Assembly: GCF_034424315.1 (NCBI RefSeq)
Contig: NZ_CP139972.1
Location: 6,076,001-6,140,000 of the forward strand
Length of the DNA stretch: 64,000 bases
Direction: 5' to 3'
DNA from: Chitinophaga sancti
GTDB taxonomy: Bacteria; Bacteroidota; Bacteroidia; Chitinophagales; Chitinophagaceae
Shown: positions 33,218 to 42,998 of the stretch, one piece after another
Numbering within the stretch: position 1 is the first letter of the stretch
How the letters are laid out: every line of letters begins with the position of its first letter
The notes under the pieces: model-generated
Told to the model about the DNA's origin: nothing
Databases searched by the model: none
The model's input: the letters and a program-made list of their open reading frames with translations, nothing else
Position numbers and translations under genes: made by a program

Positions 33218-34507
33218 ATGAAACACGCGCACATTTTAACCCTCCTGATCAGTGTATCTACCCTCGCTGCATATGCCCAGGACATCAAAGAGCAGGAAGT
33301 GAAAAGGATTATCACCACCCTCGCTGCCGATGATATGGAGGGGCGTAAAACTTTTGAACCAGGTATTGAGAAAGCAGCTCAGTTTCTGGAGAAGGAATAT
33401 ACCCAGGCAGGGCTCCAGCCATTACCAGGGGCTACCAGTTTCCGGCAGGCATTTCACAGGTTTAATACTTTGCCAGGTCCACGTCAGGTCCACCTTGGCC
33501 ATAACACAATAGGCCCTGAAAGAGTCATCATGCTCGGGGTGGCACCGTCTATAGACTGGAATCAGAATAGTGATGTGGATGTGAAAACCATTCCCGCTTC
33601 TGAGCAGTTCTATGACTACCTGAGAAAACTGAGAGATGTGAAAAAGAATACCCTTGTATGGGTAGATACTGCGCATACGGAAGACTTCAATAAGTACTAT
33701 CAGAACTTACAGCAAAGAGGAGGTAGAAACCTGGATAGCCTGGCATCTGTAGTATTAGTACTCAGACATGCGGAAGATACGGATCTTAAAACCTGGGATG
33801 TAAAAGCCAGTCAGCAGGTTACTCCCTTATACCTGAGTAATATTGTAGGAATGATCAAAGGAAAAACGAAGCCGGAAGAATATGTGATTTTCTCCGGTCA
33901 CTACGATCATTTAGGTATCATAACACCTGTAGGTAAAGACAGCATTGCGAATGGGGCTGATGATGATGCCAGTGGGGTAACGGCGGTGGTGATGCTGGCA
34001 AAGTACTATAAGCAGTATCCGCCTGCCAGATCGCTCATCTTCGTAGCTTTTACAGCAGAAGAAATAGGTGGGTATGGATCCAGGTATTTCTCCCAGCAAC
34101 AGGATCCTGACAAGGTAATAGCAATGTTCAATATTGAGATGATCGGAAAGGAATCTAAATTTGGAAAGAACAGTGCATTCATCACCGGGTATGAGCGTTC
34201 GGATTTCGGAAAGATCCTGGAGAAGAATTTAGAGAACTCCATCTTCCATTTCTATCCTGATCCTTATCCGGAGCAGAATTTGTTTTACCGTTCAGACAAT
34301 GCTACCCTGGCTAAGCAGGGGGTGCCTGCACACACGATTTCTACTGACCAGATTGATACAGATAAATTATATCACAGTGTAGGTGATGAAGTAAGTAGTT
34401 TGGATATTAAGAACATTACAAGTACGATACAGGCAATTGCTGTCAGTGCGCGCAGCATTGTGGCGGGTACAGATACGCCTGCGAGAATAGAAAAGATGGC
34501 GAATTAA
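33218..34507 (+). CDS. Secreted M28 family zinc aminopeptidase
   Basis: 429 aa with a signal peptide ([17 protein letters not shown], ending AYAQ). The M28 metal site is visible: His-Asp in SGHYDHLG, Asp in [12 protein letters not shown], Glu pair in [10 protein letters not shown], a further acidic residue in NIEMIGK, and a His near the C-terminus in PAHTIST. It should be an exported exopeptidase needing two zinc ions. Transcribed divergently from ruvB with its own promoter. Confidence 0.92.
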   Translation: MKHAHILTLLISVSTLAAYAQDIKEQEVKRIITTLAADDMEGRKTFEPGIEKAAQFLEKEYTQAGLQPLPGATSFRQAFHRFNTLPGPRQVHLGHNTIGPERVIMLGVAPSIDWNQNSDVDVKTIPASEQFYDYLRKLRDVKKNTLVWVDTAHTEDFNKYYQNLQQRGGRNLDSLASVVLVLRHAEDTDLKTWDVKASQQVTPLYLSNIVGMIKGKTKPEEYVIFSGHYDHLGIITPVGKDSIANGADDDASGVTAVVMLAKYYKQYPPARSLIFVAFTAEEIGGYGSRYFSQQQDPDKVIAMFNIEMIGKESKFGKNSAFITGYERSDFGKILEKNLENSIFHFYPDPYPEQNLFYRSDNATLAKQGVPAHTISTDQIDTDKLYHSVGDEVSSLDIKNITSTIQAIAVSARSIVAGTDTPARIEKMAN

Positions 34508-34543
34508 AACGCTGGAACTCAATTTATGTTGACCAATACTCAT

Positions 34544-35218
34544 TTATGCAATGAGTGCTAATACCAGGTTAGGGTCCGGGCAATTCGCCAGGTACCGTGC
34601 TCTTTCACTATAACGACATACGCCAGGGTAGTCTCCCGCCTTCCCTTCCATATCGATGATGAGCTGGAAGTGGAGGTGTGGAGGCCAATGGCCATTCTCT
34701 TTTAAAGGCCCGAAATGGGCGATAATCTGCCCTGCAGCAACAGGTGCATCCACTTCTAATCCTTCCAGATCAGCTACACTCAGGTGCCCGTATAAAGTAT
34801 GAAAAGGCACGCCATCCAGCACATGCTTTAAGATGATAGTAGCCCCGTAATCACCATAGTTATCATTGAACTGAAAACTATGTATACGACCATCCATCGG
34901 TGCATATACGGGTGTGCCTGCAGGCCCCCAGATGTCTATACCGAGGTGAAATCTTCTGGGTTCGTCTCCGGTATCAAAATGTGCACTGCGGGAGTAGATG
35001 GTGCGGTGTTCACCATAGCCACCTATGCCGAAGACTGCATGGTGTGTGGCGAGTAAGTTGGTGACATAATCACTGAAACGCTGTTCATCGTCCAGTATAT
35101 CGTGTGTAAGTGCAGTGTTTGCGGCAGTCAGATCCATCGGGTATAAATGATCCTGTGTGGGATCAAATAATACGACTGGCTGAAACGGCTGATGCGCTTT
35201 TAAGATTTCGGTTAACAT
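34544..35218 (-). CDS. M23-type metallopeptidase domain protein without signal peptide
   Basis: 224 aa. The LytM/M23 zinc site is complete: HLGIDIW (HxxxD) and PHLHFQLI (HxH), with YGHLS between. The N-terminus (MLTEILKAHQPFQPVV) is not a signal peptide, so either the protein stays inside the cell, or is exported by another route, or the start is wrong. The chosen ATG lies immediately behind the terminator T-run of leuS; an alternative in-frame ATG at 35239 would be inside that hairpin. Expression may depend on read-through from leuS. Confidence 0.85.
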   Translation of the reverse strand: MLTEILKAHQPFQPVVLFDPTQDHLYPMDLTAANTALTHDILDDEQRFSDYVTNLLATHHAVFGIGGYGEHRTIYSRSAHFDTGDEPRRFHLGIDIWGPAGTPVYAPMDGRIHSFQFNDNYGDYGATIILKHVLDGVPFHTLYGHLSVADLEGLEVDAPVAAGQIIAHFGPLKENGHWPPHLHFQLIIDMEGKAGDYPGVCRYSERARYLANCPDPNLVLALIA

Positions 35219-35228
35219 AGTAAAAAAG

Positions 35229-35251
35229 AAGGCTGGCATTGCGCCAGCCCC
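35229..35251 (-). terminator. Terminator of leuS
   Basis: On the minus strand GGCTGGC, a short loop and GCCAGCC, then TTCTTTTTT. The T-run ends a few bases before the next gene's ATG. Confidence 0.75.
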
Positions 35252-35257
35252 GATTTA

Positions 35258-38167
35258 TTAAACAACAATATTGATCATTCTTCCTTTCACGATCACTACT
35301 TTTTTAACGGGCTTACCTTCGATCCATTTCTGTACTACCTCGTTGGCAAGTATAGTCTGTTCGATAGCGGCATTGTCTGCATCCAGCGGGAAGCTCAGTT
35401 CTGTGCGGGTCTTACCGTTTACAGCAATCGGGTAGTTGAACGCATTTTCCTTTACATATTTCTCTTCGAATACAGGGTATGCTGCATCGAGGATACTTGT
35501 TGTATTACCCAGCATATGCCACAGTTCTTCAGCGATGTGTGGTGCATATGGGGTGAGCAGGATCAGCACGGGTTCCAGTACGCTGCGTTTGTTGCTTTTC
35601 AGGCTGCTCAGTTCATTCACACAGATCATGAACTGGCTGACAGCGGTATTGTATGAGAAGTTCTCGGTATCGCTGTCGATTTTCTGAATCGTCTTGTGCA
35701 GGATCTTCAGTTCTTCAGGAGTGGCTTCGCCGTCTTTTACAATCAGGCCTTTCTGCTCATCCACGAAGAGGCGCCAGAGTTTTTTGAGGAAGCGGTGCAC
35801 GCCTTCGATACCTTTGGTATCCCATGGTTTGGACTGCTCTACAGGGCCGAGGAACATTTCGTACATGCGGAAGGTATCGGCACCGTATTTATCAACGAGT
35901 ACATCCGGGTTTACGGTGTTGTACTTGCTCTTACTCATCTTCTCTACTTCGGATTTGCAGGTGAACTGGCCATCCTGCAGGAGGAAGATTGCGTTTTCAA
36001 AGTCAGATTTCCATTTTCTGGCAGCATTAACATCCATTACTACGCCATCCACGAAGTTGACATCTACGTGAATATAGCTTTCGATCACATAGTTTACATC
36101 CATGGAGTTCAGGAACTCAGCCAGGGATGCATCCTGTTCCCTGATCAGTTCAATGATATGCTTGATCTTGATATCGCCGAAGCTGCTGGAGATAAATACC
36201 TGTTTGTTATCCGGCAATGTGATAGGATCGATTTCGTCAGCTTCCGGTTTGTGGTCGCTGTGCATAAAGCGCAGGCGTTTAGCAAACCTTGATGAACCCT
36301 GGATCATACCCTGGTTGATGAGCTTTTTATAAGGCTCATCGAAGCCAATATAGCCGAGATCACACAATACTTTGGTCCACAGGCGGGAATACAGCAGGTG
36401 ACCTACTGCATGCTCTGTACCACCGATGTATACATCTACCTGGTTCCAGTAATCAGTAGCAGCACGGCTGGCAAATTCTTCCTTGTTAGAAGGATCTGCG
36501 TAGCGCAGGAAGTACCAGCTGCTACCTGCATAACCAGGCATGGTGTTGGTTTCACGTTTTGTATTCGCATCAATATTCACCCAGTCGGTGATGTTGGCCA
36601 GCGGGCCTTCACCATCTTCACCTGGTTTATAGGTATCTACGTGTGGCAGTTCTACAGGGAGTTCGCTTTCGGCTACAGCGTATGGGATTCCATTTTTGTA
36701 AACGATCGGGAAGGGCTCACCCCAGTAACGCTGACGGCTAAAGCCTGCATCGCGCATTCTGAAGTTAGTCTGCTTTTTACCGATGCCCATGGCTTCCACT
36801 TTATCAGCTACAATTTCCATTGCCTGCCTCATAGGCACACCATTCAGGAAATCGCTGTTCTGCAATACCGCATCCTTGGTAGGATTTGCTTCTGCACCAT
36901 CGAAGGCTGCGCCGAGGATATTGGTGATTGGAATATTGAAGTGTTTCGCAAAGCCAAAGTCACGCTGGTCGCCACAAGGCACCGCCATAATTGCACCGGT
37001 ACCATAACCTGCAAGTACATATTCAGAGATCCATACAGGAATGCGCTTACCATTGAAAGGGTTCAGTACATAAGCACCTGTAAAGCAACCGGTGATCTGC
37101 TTTACCTCTGCCATACGTTCACGTTCGGAGCGGCTCTGCACATAGTCAAGATATTTATCTACAGCAGTTTTGTTCTCAGCAGTTGTGATTTTAGCTACCT
37201 GCTCATGTTCTGGAGCTACCACCATGAAGTCCACGCCAAAGATAGTATCGGGGCGGGTGGTATATACTCTTAAACCTTCGCCATCGCTGCCTTCGAACCT
37301 GAAGGTGATCTCGGCTCCCTGGCTCTTACCGATCCAGTTACGCTGCATTTCCTTCATTGCTTCGCTGTAGTTCACGTTTTCCAGGCCTTCGAGCAGGCGG
37401 TTCGCATACTCGGTGATGCGGAGGAACCACTGACGCATTTTTTTCTTTACTACGGGGTGTCCGCCACGTTCACTCACCCCATTCACCACCTCATCGTTTG
37501 CAAGCACGGTACCCAGGGCAGCACACCAGTTTACCTCAGCATAAGCGAGGAAAGCGATGCGGTAATGCATAAGGATCTCGCGCTGCCGGGCTTCGCTATA
37601 GCCTTTCCAGTCCTGGGCAGAGAAGGAGAGGCTGCGGTCGCCGGGGCATTCATGGGCTGCATTCCCTTCTTTTTCAAAGCTGGCGATCAGTTCAGGAATA
37701 CGTTTAGCTTTCTGGATGTTACGGTCTAACCAGCTGTCGAAGAGCTGGAGGAAGAGCCATTGTGTCCATTTATAGTAATCGGCACTGCTGGTATTGACTT
37801 CTCTTTCCCAGTCAAAGCAGAAACCGATGTTATCCAGTTGTTTACGGAAGGAAGCGATATTTACAGCAGTAGTTACAGCAGGGTGCTGACCTGTTTCCAG
37901 GGCATACTGTTCTGCTGGCAGACCAAAGGCATCCCAACCCATTGGATGTAGTACATTAAAACCTTTTAGTCTTTTATAACGAGCATAGATGTCAGACGAA
38001 ATATATCCCAGTGGGTGGCCTACATGAAGACCCGCCCCTGAGGGATAAGGAAACATATCAAGTACATAGCACTTGGGCTTTTGGCTATTGATGCCAACCC
38101 TGTAAGCTTTTGATTCGCTCCAGGAGTGCTGCCACTTTTTCTCAATAGCCCTGAAATTATATTCCAT
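35258..38167 (-). CDS. leuS: Leucyl-tRNA synthetase
   Basis: 969 aa; charges tRNA-Leu. Class I motifs: HIGH as HVGH in GAGLHVGHPLGY (about residues 45-56) and KMSKS in EKMSKSKYN (about 740). The CP1 editing domain is present with the TTRPDTIFG threonine-rich motif. It is about 100 residues longer than E. coli LeuRS; much of the extra length sits just before KMSKS (the leucine-specific domain region), from FAKRLRFMHSDHKPEADE to DGQFTCKSEVE. That enlargement is familiar in Bacteroidota as far as I know. It has its own promoter and terminator. Confidence 0.97.
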   Translation of the reverse strand: MEYNFRAIEKKWQHSWSESKAYRVGINSQKPKCYVLDMFPYPSGAGLHVGHPLGYISSDIYARYKRLKGFNVLHPMGWDAFGLPAEQYALETGQHPAVTTAVNIASFRKQLDNIGFCFDWEREVNTSSADYYKWTQWLFLQLFDSWLDRNIQKAKRIPELIASFEKEGNAAHECPGDRSLSFSAQDWKGYSEARQREILMHYRIAFLAYAEVNWCAALGTVLANDEVVNGVSERGGHPVVKKKMRQWFLRITEYANRLLEGLENVNYSEAMKEMQRNWIGKSQGAEITFRFEGSDGEGLRVYTTRPDTIFGVDFMVVAPEHEQVAKITTAENKTAVDKYLDYVQSRSERERMAEVKQITGCFTGAYVLNPFNGKRIPVWISEYVLAGYGTGAIMAVPCGDQRDFGFAKHFNIPITNILGAAFDGAEANPTKDAVLQNSDFLNGVPMRQAMEIVADKVEAMGIGKKQTNFRMRDAGFSRQRYWGEPFPIVYKNGIPYAVAESELPVELPHVDTYKPGEDGEGPLANITDWVNIDANTKRETNTMPGYAGSSWYFLRYADPSNKEEFASRAATDYWNQVDVYIGGTEHAVGHLLYSRLWTKVLCDLGYIGFDEPYKKLINQGMIQGSSRFAKRLRFMHSDHKPEADEIDPITLPDNKQVFISSSFGDIKIKHIIELIREQDASLAEFLNSMDVNYVIESYIHVDVNFVDGVVMDVNAARKWKSDFENAIFLLQDGQFTCKSEVEKMSKSKYNTVNPDVLVDKYGADTFRMYEMFLGPVEQSKPWDTKGIEGVHRFLKKLWRLFVDEQKGLIVKDGEATPEELKILHKTIQKIDSDTENFSYNTAVSQFMICVNELSSLKSNKRSVLEPVLILLTPYAPHIAEELWHMLGNTTSILDAAYPVFEEKYVKENAFNYPIAVNGKTRTELSFPLDADNAAIEQTILANEVVQKWIEGKPVKKVVIVKGRMINIVV

Positions 38168-38232
38168 ATAATTGTTGAATTAACCGGACGTAACGCTACG
38201 CCCTGTTGACTTAAAATAACGTTAAAGGATGA

Positions 38233-38240
38233 CAAAAGTA
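38233..38240 (-). promoter_or_regulatory. -7 promoter box of leuS
   Basis: TACTTTTG on the minus strand, exact TAnnTTTG match, giving a leader of about 60 nt. I see no T-box-like structure in it. Confidence 0.55.
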
Positions 38241-38287
38241 AACATAACTGCTAATTTTTATTACTTTCGCCTATAAACGATAGATTA

Positions 38288-39163
38288 ATGGCGCAGCAAC
38301 CCGGGAAATCATCATCAAGAAAATCCAAACCTTCTTATCTGTACTCCATCATTGGAGTAGCACTGGTACTGTTCCTGCTTGGAACATTAGGACTTATAGT
38401 TATTCATGCTAACAAGCTCAGTGAATATTTTAAAGAAAGTATTGAAATTCAGGTGATCCTTAGGGACAATGTAAAAGAGGAGCAGGCGATAGCCCTTCGT
38501 GATTCCATTGCCAGTAAGCCTTATGTTAAGTCGATCGAATACGTATCTAAAGATATGGCGGCCGAGCGCTTTAAAAAGGAGTTCGGGGAAGATTTTATCA
38601 CCCTGCTGCAATATAACCCTTTATATGCCAGCATTAATGTAAAAGGTAATGCCCGGTATGTAAATCCGGACAGCCTGTCAGTGATAGAGGCAAATCTGGC
38701 CCAACAACCGATCGTAAGAGAGATTTCTTACCAGAGAGGGCTGGTGTCCAAGCTAAATGAGAATGTGCGTAAGATTGGCTTCGTGATCCTGGGGATCTGT
38801 ATCATGCTGGCAATTGTGGTAATAGTGCTGATAGACAATACGATACGTTTGGCTATGTTCAGCAACCGCTTCCTGATCAAGACGATGCAGATGGTAGGGG
38901 CTACCCGATGGTTCATAGCCAAGCCTTTCGATTTCCGCAGTATCATCAATGGGGCACTGAGTGCCATATTGGCTATTGCCGGTTTGGTCGGGATTCTATA
39001 TTTTGCAGACAAATTACTTCCAGAGCTCAGTAGCATGAGGGATTACTTTATGACATCTGCCCTCTTTATAGGTATGATTGTGATAGGAATCTTTATTTCT
39101 TTGGTGAGCACACACCGCTCAGTGATGAAATACCTGAAGCTGAAACTGGATGATTTATATTGA
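38288..39163 (+). CDS. ftsX: Cell division protein FtsX
   Basis: 291 aa, ABC-type permease without nucleotide-binding domain that, with FtsE, controls septal peptidoglycan hydrolases. A basic cytoplasmic N-terminus (SSSRKSKPS) and the first helix (about residues 18-37) lead to a periplasmic domain (about 40-165), then three further helices, with the conserved MQMVGATRWFIAKPF between helices 2 and 3. ftsE is not adjacent. Next gene starts 19 bp later. Confidence 0.92.
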   Translation: MAQQPGKSSSRKSKPSYLYSIIGVALVLFLLGTLGLIVIHANKLSEYFKESIEIQVILRDNVKEEQAIALRDSIASKPYVKSIEYVSKDMAAERFKKEFGEDFITLLQYNPLYASINVKGNARYVNPDSLSVIEANLAQQPIVREISYQRGLVSKLNENVRKIGFVILGICIMLAIVVIVLIDNTIRLAMFSNRFLIKTMQMVGATRWFIAKPFDFRSIINGALSAILAIAGLVGILYFADKLLPELSSMRDYFMTSALFIGMIVIGIFISLVSTHRSVMKYLKLKLDDLY

Positions 39164-39182
39164 TTGATAATTTCTACATCAT

Positions 39183-39446
39183 ATGATTAAAGAAACTAAA
39201 CACGCTGAAAAAGCAGTAATTGAAGAGCGTCCTGTTTTCGCAAAGGATAACTATAAGTTCATGTTAGCAGGCATGGTGATTACTGTGATCGGCTTCCTGT
39301 TGATGATGGGTGGTTATAACGACGATGCTACCAAATTCAAACCAGAAGAGGTATATAGTTTCCAGCGCATTACGCTGGCTCCTATTGTGATCCTGCTGGG
39401 TCTGGGAGTAGAGGTGTTTGCGATTATGCGCCGACCAAAGCAATAA
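39183..39446 (+). CDS. DUF3098 small membrane protein
   Basis: 87 aa with two transmembrane helices (about residues 27-43 and 65-81) and the family stretch FAKDNYKFMLAGMVITVIGF. Function unknown. It lies between ftsX and uppP, a conserved arrangement in Bacteroidota that hints at a role in envelope growth (inference). Followed by a terminator. Confidence 0.88.
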   Translation: MIKETKHAEKAVIEERPVFAKDNYKFMLAGMVITVIGFLLMMGGYNDDATKFKPEEVYSFQRITLAPIVILLGLGVEVFAIMRRPKQ

Positions 39447-39470
39447 GATCTACAACTTTTTATAATTCAG

Positions 39471-39499
39471 GCGATGATACAACTTCATCGCTTTTTTTT
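39471..39499 (+). terminator. Terminator between DUF3098 gene and uppP
   Basis: GCGATGA (39471-39477) and TCATCGC (39485-39491) followed by eight T. Confidence 0.75.
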
Positions 39500-39527
39500 A
39501 TTAAAAACGGATAAATCAGCTAATTAC

Positions 39528-40331
39528 ATGAGCATTCTGGATGCCATTATCATTGCCATCGTTGAAGGACTAACTGAATTTCTGCCTATTTCGTCTACTG
39601 GCCACATGGTCATTACCAGTGCCATCCTGGGTATTGGAGATGACGACTTCACAAAATTGTTTGAGATTGTAATACAACTGGGAGCCATATTAGCTGTCGT
39701 TGTTTTGTACTGGAGAAAGTTCTTTGTGTTCGACAAGAACCGCATTCCCTTTTATATCAAACTGATACTGGCTACTATTCCAGCCCTGATCCTTGGTTTC
39801 CTGTTCCATCACAAGATCAAGGAACTCATGGGTTCTCCGATGGTAGTAGCAGTCAGCCTGTTCCTGGGGGGCATTGTATTACTGTTTGTGGATAACTGGT
39901 TTACGAAACCGACTATTGATAATGATGAAAAGGTGAGCAATTTCAGGGCTATCCGTATTGGTTTCTTCCAGTGCCTGGCGCTGATTCCCGGTGTAAGCCG
40001 CAGTGCAGCTTCCATTATTGGTGGTATGCAGCAGAAGCTGACCCGTAATGCTGCTGCTGAATTTTCATTCTTCCTCGCAGTTCCTACTATGTTCGCAGCT
40101 ACCTGCTACGATCTGTATAAAAGCAAAGATGCACTGGCAAGCAATACCGGTAATTTCCAGTTGCTGGCACTCGGATTTGTGATTGCATTTGTAGTGGCGT
40201 TGATTGCTATTAAATTCTTTATCGGCGTATTGAAGAAATACGGTTTCCGTGTTTGGGGTGTATACCGTATACTGGTGGGAGGTGCAATCCTTGCTGCTAT
40301 GTTTATGGGCTATAACCTTACAGTAGCCTAA
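39528..40331 (+). CDS. uppP: Undecaprenyl-diphosphatase
   Basis: 267 aa, polytopic enzyme that recycles the C55 carrier for cell-wall synthesis; also gives bacitracin resistance. Signature motifs: EGLTEFLPISSTGHM (about 14-28) and PGVSRSAASIIGGM (about 160-173). About eight hydrophobic segments. ATG 39528 is chosen because upstream sequence is terminator. A hairpin follows the stop. Confidence 0.96.
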   Translation: MSILDAIIIAIVEGLTEFLPISSTGHMVITSAILGIGDDDFTKLFEIVIQLGAILAVVVLYWRKFFVFDKNRIPFYIKLILATIPALILGFLFHHKIKELMGSPMVVAVSLFLGGIVLLFVDNWFTKPTIDNDEKVSNFRAIRIGFFQCLALIPGVSRSAASIIGGMQQKLTRNAAAEFSFFLAVPTMFAATCYDLYKSKDALASNTGNFQLLALGFVIAFVVALIAIKFFIGVLKKYGFRVWGVYRILVGGAILAAMFMGYNLTVA

Positions 40332-40336
40332 TTTTA

Positions 40337-40366
40337 TTTTCCTGGTAGCCATGGCTGCCAGGAAAA
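40337..40366. terminator. Hairpin after uppP
   Basis: TTTTCCTGGTAGC pairs with GCTGCCAGGAAAA (one wobble). The T-run lies on the 5' side of the plus strand, so as a terminator it works better in reverse; on the plus strand it may only stabilise the uppP 3' end. Confidence 0.5.
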
Positions 40367-40413
40367 ATATTGTTTATACCCAACCCGATTATATCCCCGG
40401 GTGTTATAGATAC

Positions 40414-41658
40414 ATGAAAAATTTTTATTTACCTCTTCTTTGTTGCCTGGCAACAATCAATTCATTGGCCCAACGCAACTTTGTTCCCGGCGCAGTAGCA
40501 GTTCCACAACGAGATTCTCTGAAAGGATTTATTGACTTCCGGAACTGGACAAGTACTCCTAACGAGATTCGGTTTAAGAGTACAGAAAATGGTGAAATCA
40601 CCACCTATACCCCCAACCAGATCAGTGGTTTTGCCTTACACTCGGATGGAGATGTTGTTTATGTTACAAAGCATGTATTACTGGATGTAACTCCCTACAT
40701 TGTTTCTTCTACACAATCGGTCACGCAGCCACAGACGGAATTGCTGGACTCAATCGTGTTTATTCAGCAGCTGGTAACAGGAGCATATAATCTGTATACC
40801 TATACTGATCGCCACCAGCGTATACATTTCATGTATAATGCACCGGGTGGCGATATCCAGGAGCTGAAATACATCAAGACCATGGTGCCTTCTCCTGATG
40901 GAGGTAAGATCTACGAAAAGAAAGAGTACCAGGAGCAATTGACCTCACTGTTCAAAGATGAAGGTAAAATTGCCCGTCAGGCCAGGAGTGTGGATTATCG
41001 TGATGAAGACCTGATTGCTTTGTTTGTTGCTTATCAACATGCCAAAGCACCGGGTACGGAAGTACTGGTAAAGACAAAGAAGAAGCAGCCTATATACTTT
41101 GGTATTGTTGCCGGACCAGCGTTTAACAGTTATAACTGGAAGGGAGGAGAACAATATATGCTGCATGGCAAATACAGTTCTTCTGTAAATCCTATAGCGG
41201 GTGTGTTTGTAGATATTCCACTTGGCGGTGCTACCCGACAGTGGTCTATGTATAATGAGTTGCTTTATAAAACCTATTCTACGCATGCCAGCATGGATAT
41301 GAATGCGCTATTGGCCGGAGATATCGCTACATTTAAATTCTCCTATTTACAGCTGAATGTAATGGCGCAGTATATCTATCCTAAGGGAGTCGTAAAGCCC
41401 TTTGTACATATAGGTATGGGCAATGCAATAATCGTTAAGACGACGACGAATGATTATTTTGATGCCAGCAGGCCTGAACATCGAGAAGCCTTTGCAGGAC
41501 CACGTAAACTGGAACAATTGCTGGTGGGAGGTATTGGTGTAAGGGCGGACCGTTTTCAGCTGGAAGTAAGGGGTTCGACCAGTACCGGATGGATCGATAT
41601 TATGAGTGCATCGATGCCGGTCAATTCTTTACAGATCATTGCCGGTGTAAGATTCTGA
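40414..41658 (+). CDS. Outer-membrane-type protein, unknown function
   Basis: 414 aa from ATG 40414, with a signal peptide (MKNFYLPLLCCLATINSLA). The middle is mixed. The C-terminal half (about residues 225-414) has alternating beta-strand patterns (SMYNELLYKTYSTHA, YLQLNVMAQYIYPKG, LQIIAGVRF) ending in Phe, consistent with a small outer-membrane barrel. No named family is recognised with certainty. A longer frame begins at 40351 inside the hairpin and is unlikely. Followed by a strong terminator. Confidence 0.75.
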   Translation: MKNFYLPLLCCLATINSLAQRNFVPGAVAVPQRDSLKGFIDFRNWTSTPNEIRFKSTENGEITTYTPNQISGFALHSDGDVVYVTKHVLLDVTPYIVSSTQSVTQPQTELLDSIVFIQQLVTGAYNLYTYTDRHQRIHFMYNAPGGDIQELKYIKTMVPSPDGGKIYEKKEYQEQLTSLFKDEGKIARQARSVDYRDEDLIALFVAYQHAKAPGTEVLVKTKKKQPIYFGIVAGPAFNSYNWKGGEQYMLHGKYSSSVNPIAGVFVDIPLGGATRQWSMYNELLYKTYSTHASMDMNALLAGDIATFKFSYLQLNVMAQYIYPKGVVKPFVHIGMGNAIIVKTTTNDYFDASRPEHREAFAGPRKLEQLLVGGIGVRADRFQLEVRGSTSTGWIDIMSASMPVNSLQIIAGVRF

Positions 41659-41663
41659 TAAAT

Positions 41664-41697
41664 AAAAAAAGCTTCTGCTGCAGCAGAAGCTTTTTTT
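41664..41697. terminator. Bidirectional terminator
   Basis: A perfect palindrome: AAAAAAAGCTTCTGCTG and CAGCAGAAGCTTTTTTT. It serves the barrel protein and the convergent alanine dehydrogenase. Confidence 0.85.
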
Positions 41698-41699
41698 AT

Positions 41700-42917
41700 T
41701 TATCCTTTTACTGCCAGTAGCAGTTCCAGGTCAGTATATTTGAGTTTGAACTTTTCACTCAGGTGGTAATTGGTCAATGCCCCTTTGTATAGATAGATCC
41801 CATTCCGCACGCCTCTCTTGATCCATACCAGGTTCTCAAATCCGCCATCATCAGCCGCTTCAAGCAATAAGGGCATCAGTACATTACTGATCGCCTCTGA
41901 GGCCGTGCGTGCAAAACCAGAAGGTATGTTAGGTACGCAATAGTGCACTACATCATACTTCTTGAATACCGGATTCTCGTGACTGGTGATCTCTGAGGTT
42001 TCAAAACATCCCCCTCTGTCTATACTTACATCCACGATGACAGAACCGGCCTTCATATTGCTCACCATAGACTCTGTGACTACGATAGGAGTACGGCCGT
42101 TCTGGGAAGACAGTGCGCCTACCGCAACATCAGCATTCCGCAGCTGCTCCGCCAGTACTTTGGGCTGAATAACTGAAGTAAATACACGAACGCCAATGTT
42201 GTTTTGCAGGCGTTTCAGTTTATAGATGTTATTGTCGAATACTTTTACAGAAGAGCCTAAGGCCATTGCAGTACGGGCGGCAAATTCACCTACAATGCCA
42301 GCTCCGATGATCACGACTTTGGTAGGAGGGATACCTGTGACACCACCCAGCAAAATACCTTTACCTTTATTACTATTGCTGAGGTACTGGCTGGCAAGCA
42401 GCATAACTGCGCCACCGGCTATTTCACTCATCGCCCTTACAATGGGGTAAGTGCCTGCATCATCTTTAAGGTTCTCGAAAGAGAGTAGGGTAATCCGCTT
42501 CTCCATCATCTTCTGCACCTGCTCTATTTTGAGGGCGGCCAGGTGAATAGGAGAGATCACAATCTGGTGAGGGTGCAGCAGCTCTATTTCCTCATCGTTG
42601 AGTGGGGCTGATTTTACAACGATCTCCGCCTTGAATATTTCTTTCTTATCGTACAATATTTCGGCGCCGGCTTCTGAAAAATCTGTATCATAAAAATGAG
42701 AGCCATCGCCTGCTTTATGTTCTACCACGATATGATGGCCATTGCTGGCCAGTATACTTACCGCATCCGGTGTCAGGGCTATGCGGTTTTCCTGGAAAGA
42801 TGTTTCTTTTGGAATACCTATGAATAAACGGGAATTTTTCTGCGGAATATCCAACGTTTCTTCCAGCGGTGAATATGTAAAGCCAGCACTCACAACAGGT
42901 TTTTGCCTTTGCTCCAT
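41700..42917 (-). CDS. Alanine dehydrogenase family protein
   Basis: 405 aa; NAD-dependent deamination of alanine to pyruvate, or a close relative. The N-terminal part has GIPKETSFQENRIALTP, the standard AlaDH/PNT entry. The nucleotide site is VVIIGAGIVGEFAARTA (about residues 200-216) and the C-terminal domain has DVSIDRGGCFETSEIT and HYCVPNIPS. A roughly 30-residue N-terminal extension is usual in Bacteroidota. Transcribed away from tsaE's promoter region but in the same direction: tsaE lies upstream with an 81-bp gap holding ald's own promoter box. Related N5-carboxyethylornithine synthases cannot be fully excluded. Confidence 0.88.
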   Translation of the reverse strand: MEQRQKPVVSAGFTYSPLEETLDIPQKNSRLFIGIPKETSFQENRIALTPDAVSILASNGHHIVVEHKAGDGSHFYDTDFSEAGAEILYDKKEIFKAEIVVKSAPLNDEEIELLHPHQIVISPIHLAALKIEQVQKMMEKRITLLSFENLKDDAGTYPIVRAMSEIAGGAVMLLASQYLSNSNKGKGILLGGVTGIPPTKVVIIGAGIVGEFAARTAMALGSSVKVFDNNIYKLKRLQNNIGVRVFTSVIQPKVLAEQLRNADVAVGALSSQNGRTPIVVTESMVSNMKAGSVIVDVSIDRGGCFETSEITSHENPVFKKYDVVHYCVPNIPSGFARTASEAISNVLMPLLLEAADDGGFENLVWIKRGVRNGIYLYKGALTNYHLSEKFKLKYTDLELLLAVKG

Positions 42918-42958
42918 ATAGTTGTCAAAATTGATCCGGGTGAATTTTTCCTTGTAAT

Positions 42959-42966
42959 CAAAGATA
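42959..42966 (-). promoter_or_regulatory. -7 promoter box of the alanine dehydrogenase
   Basis: TATCTTTG on the minus strand, exact match, 42 bp before the ATG. Confidence 0.6.
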
Positions 42967-42998
42967 CATTATTTGTTCAAAGCAACTTTAAATGTAAA

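Noticed and set aside
36398..37273. 291-codon plus-strand frame inside leuS
   Set aside because: Antisense shadow of leuS with Cys- and Phe-rich nonsense translation.
38168..38232. Possible T-box or amino-acid sensing leader before leuS
   Set aside because: The leader is only about 60 nt, without a T-box sequence or a terminator structure.
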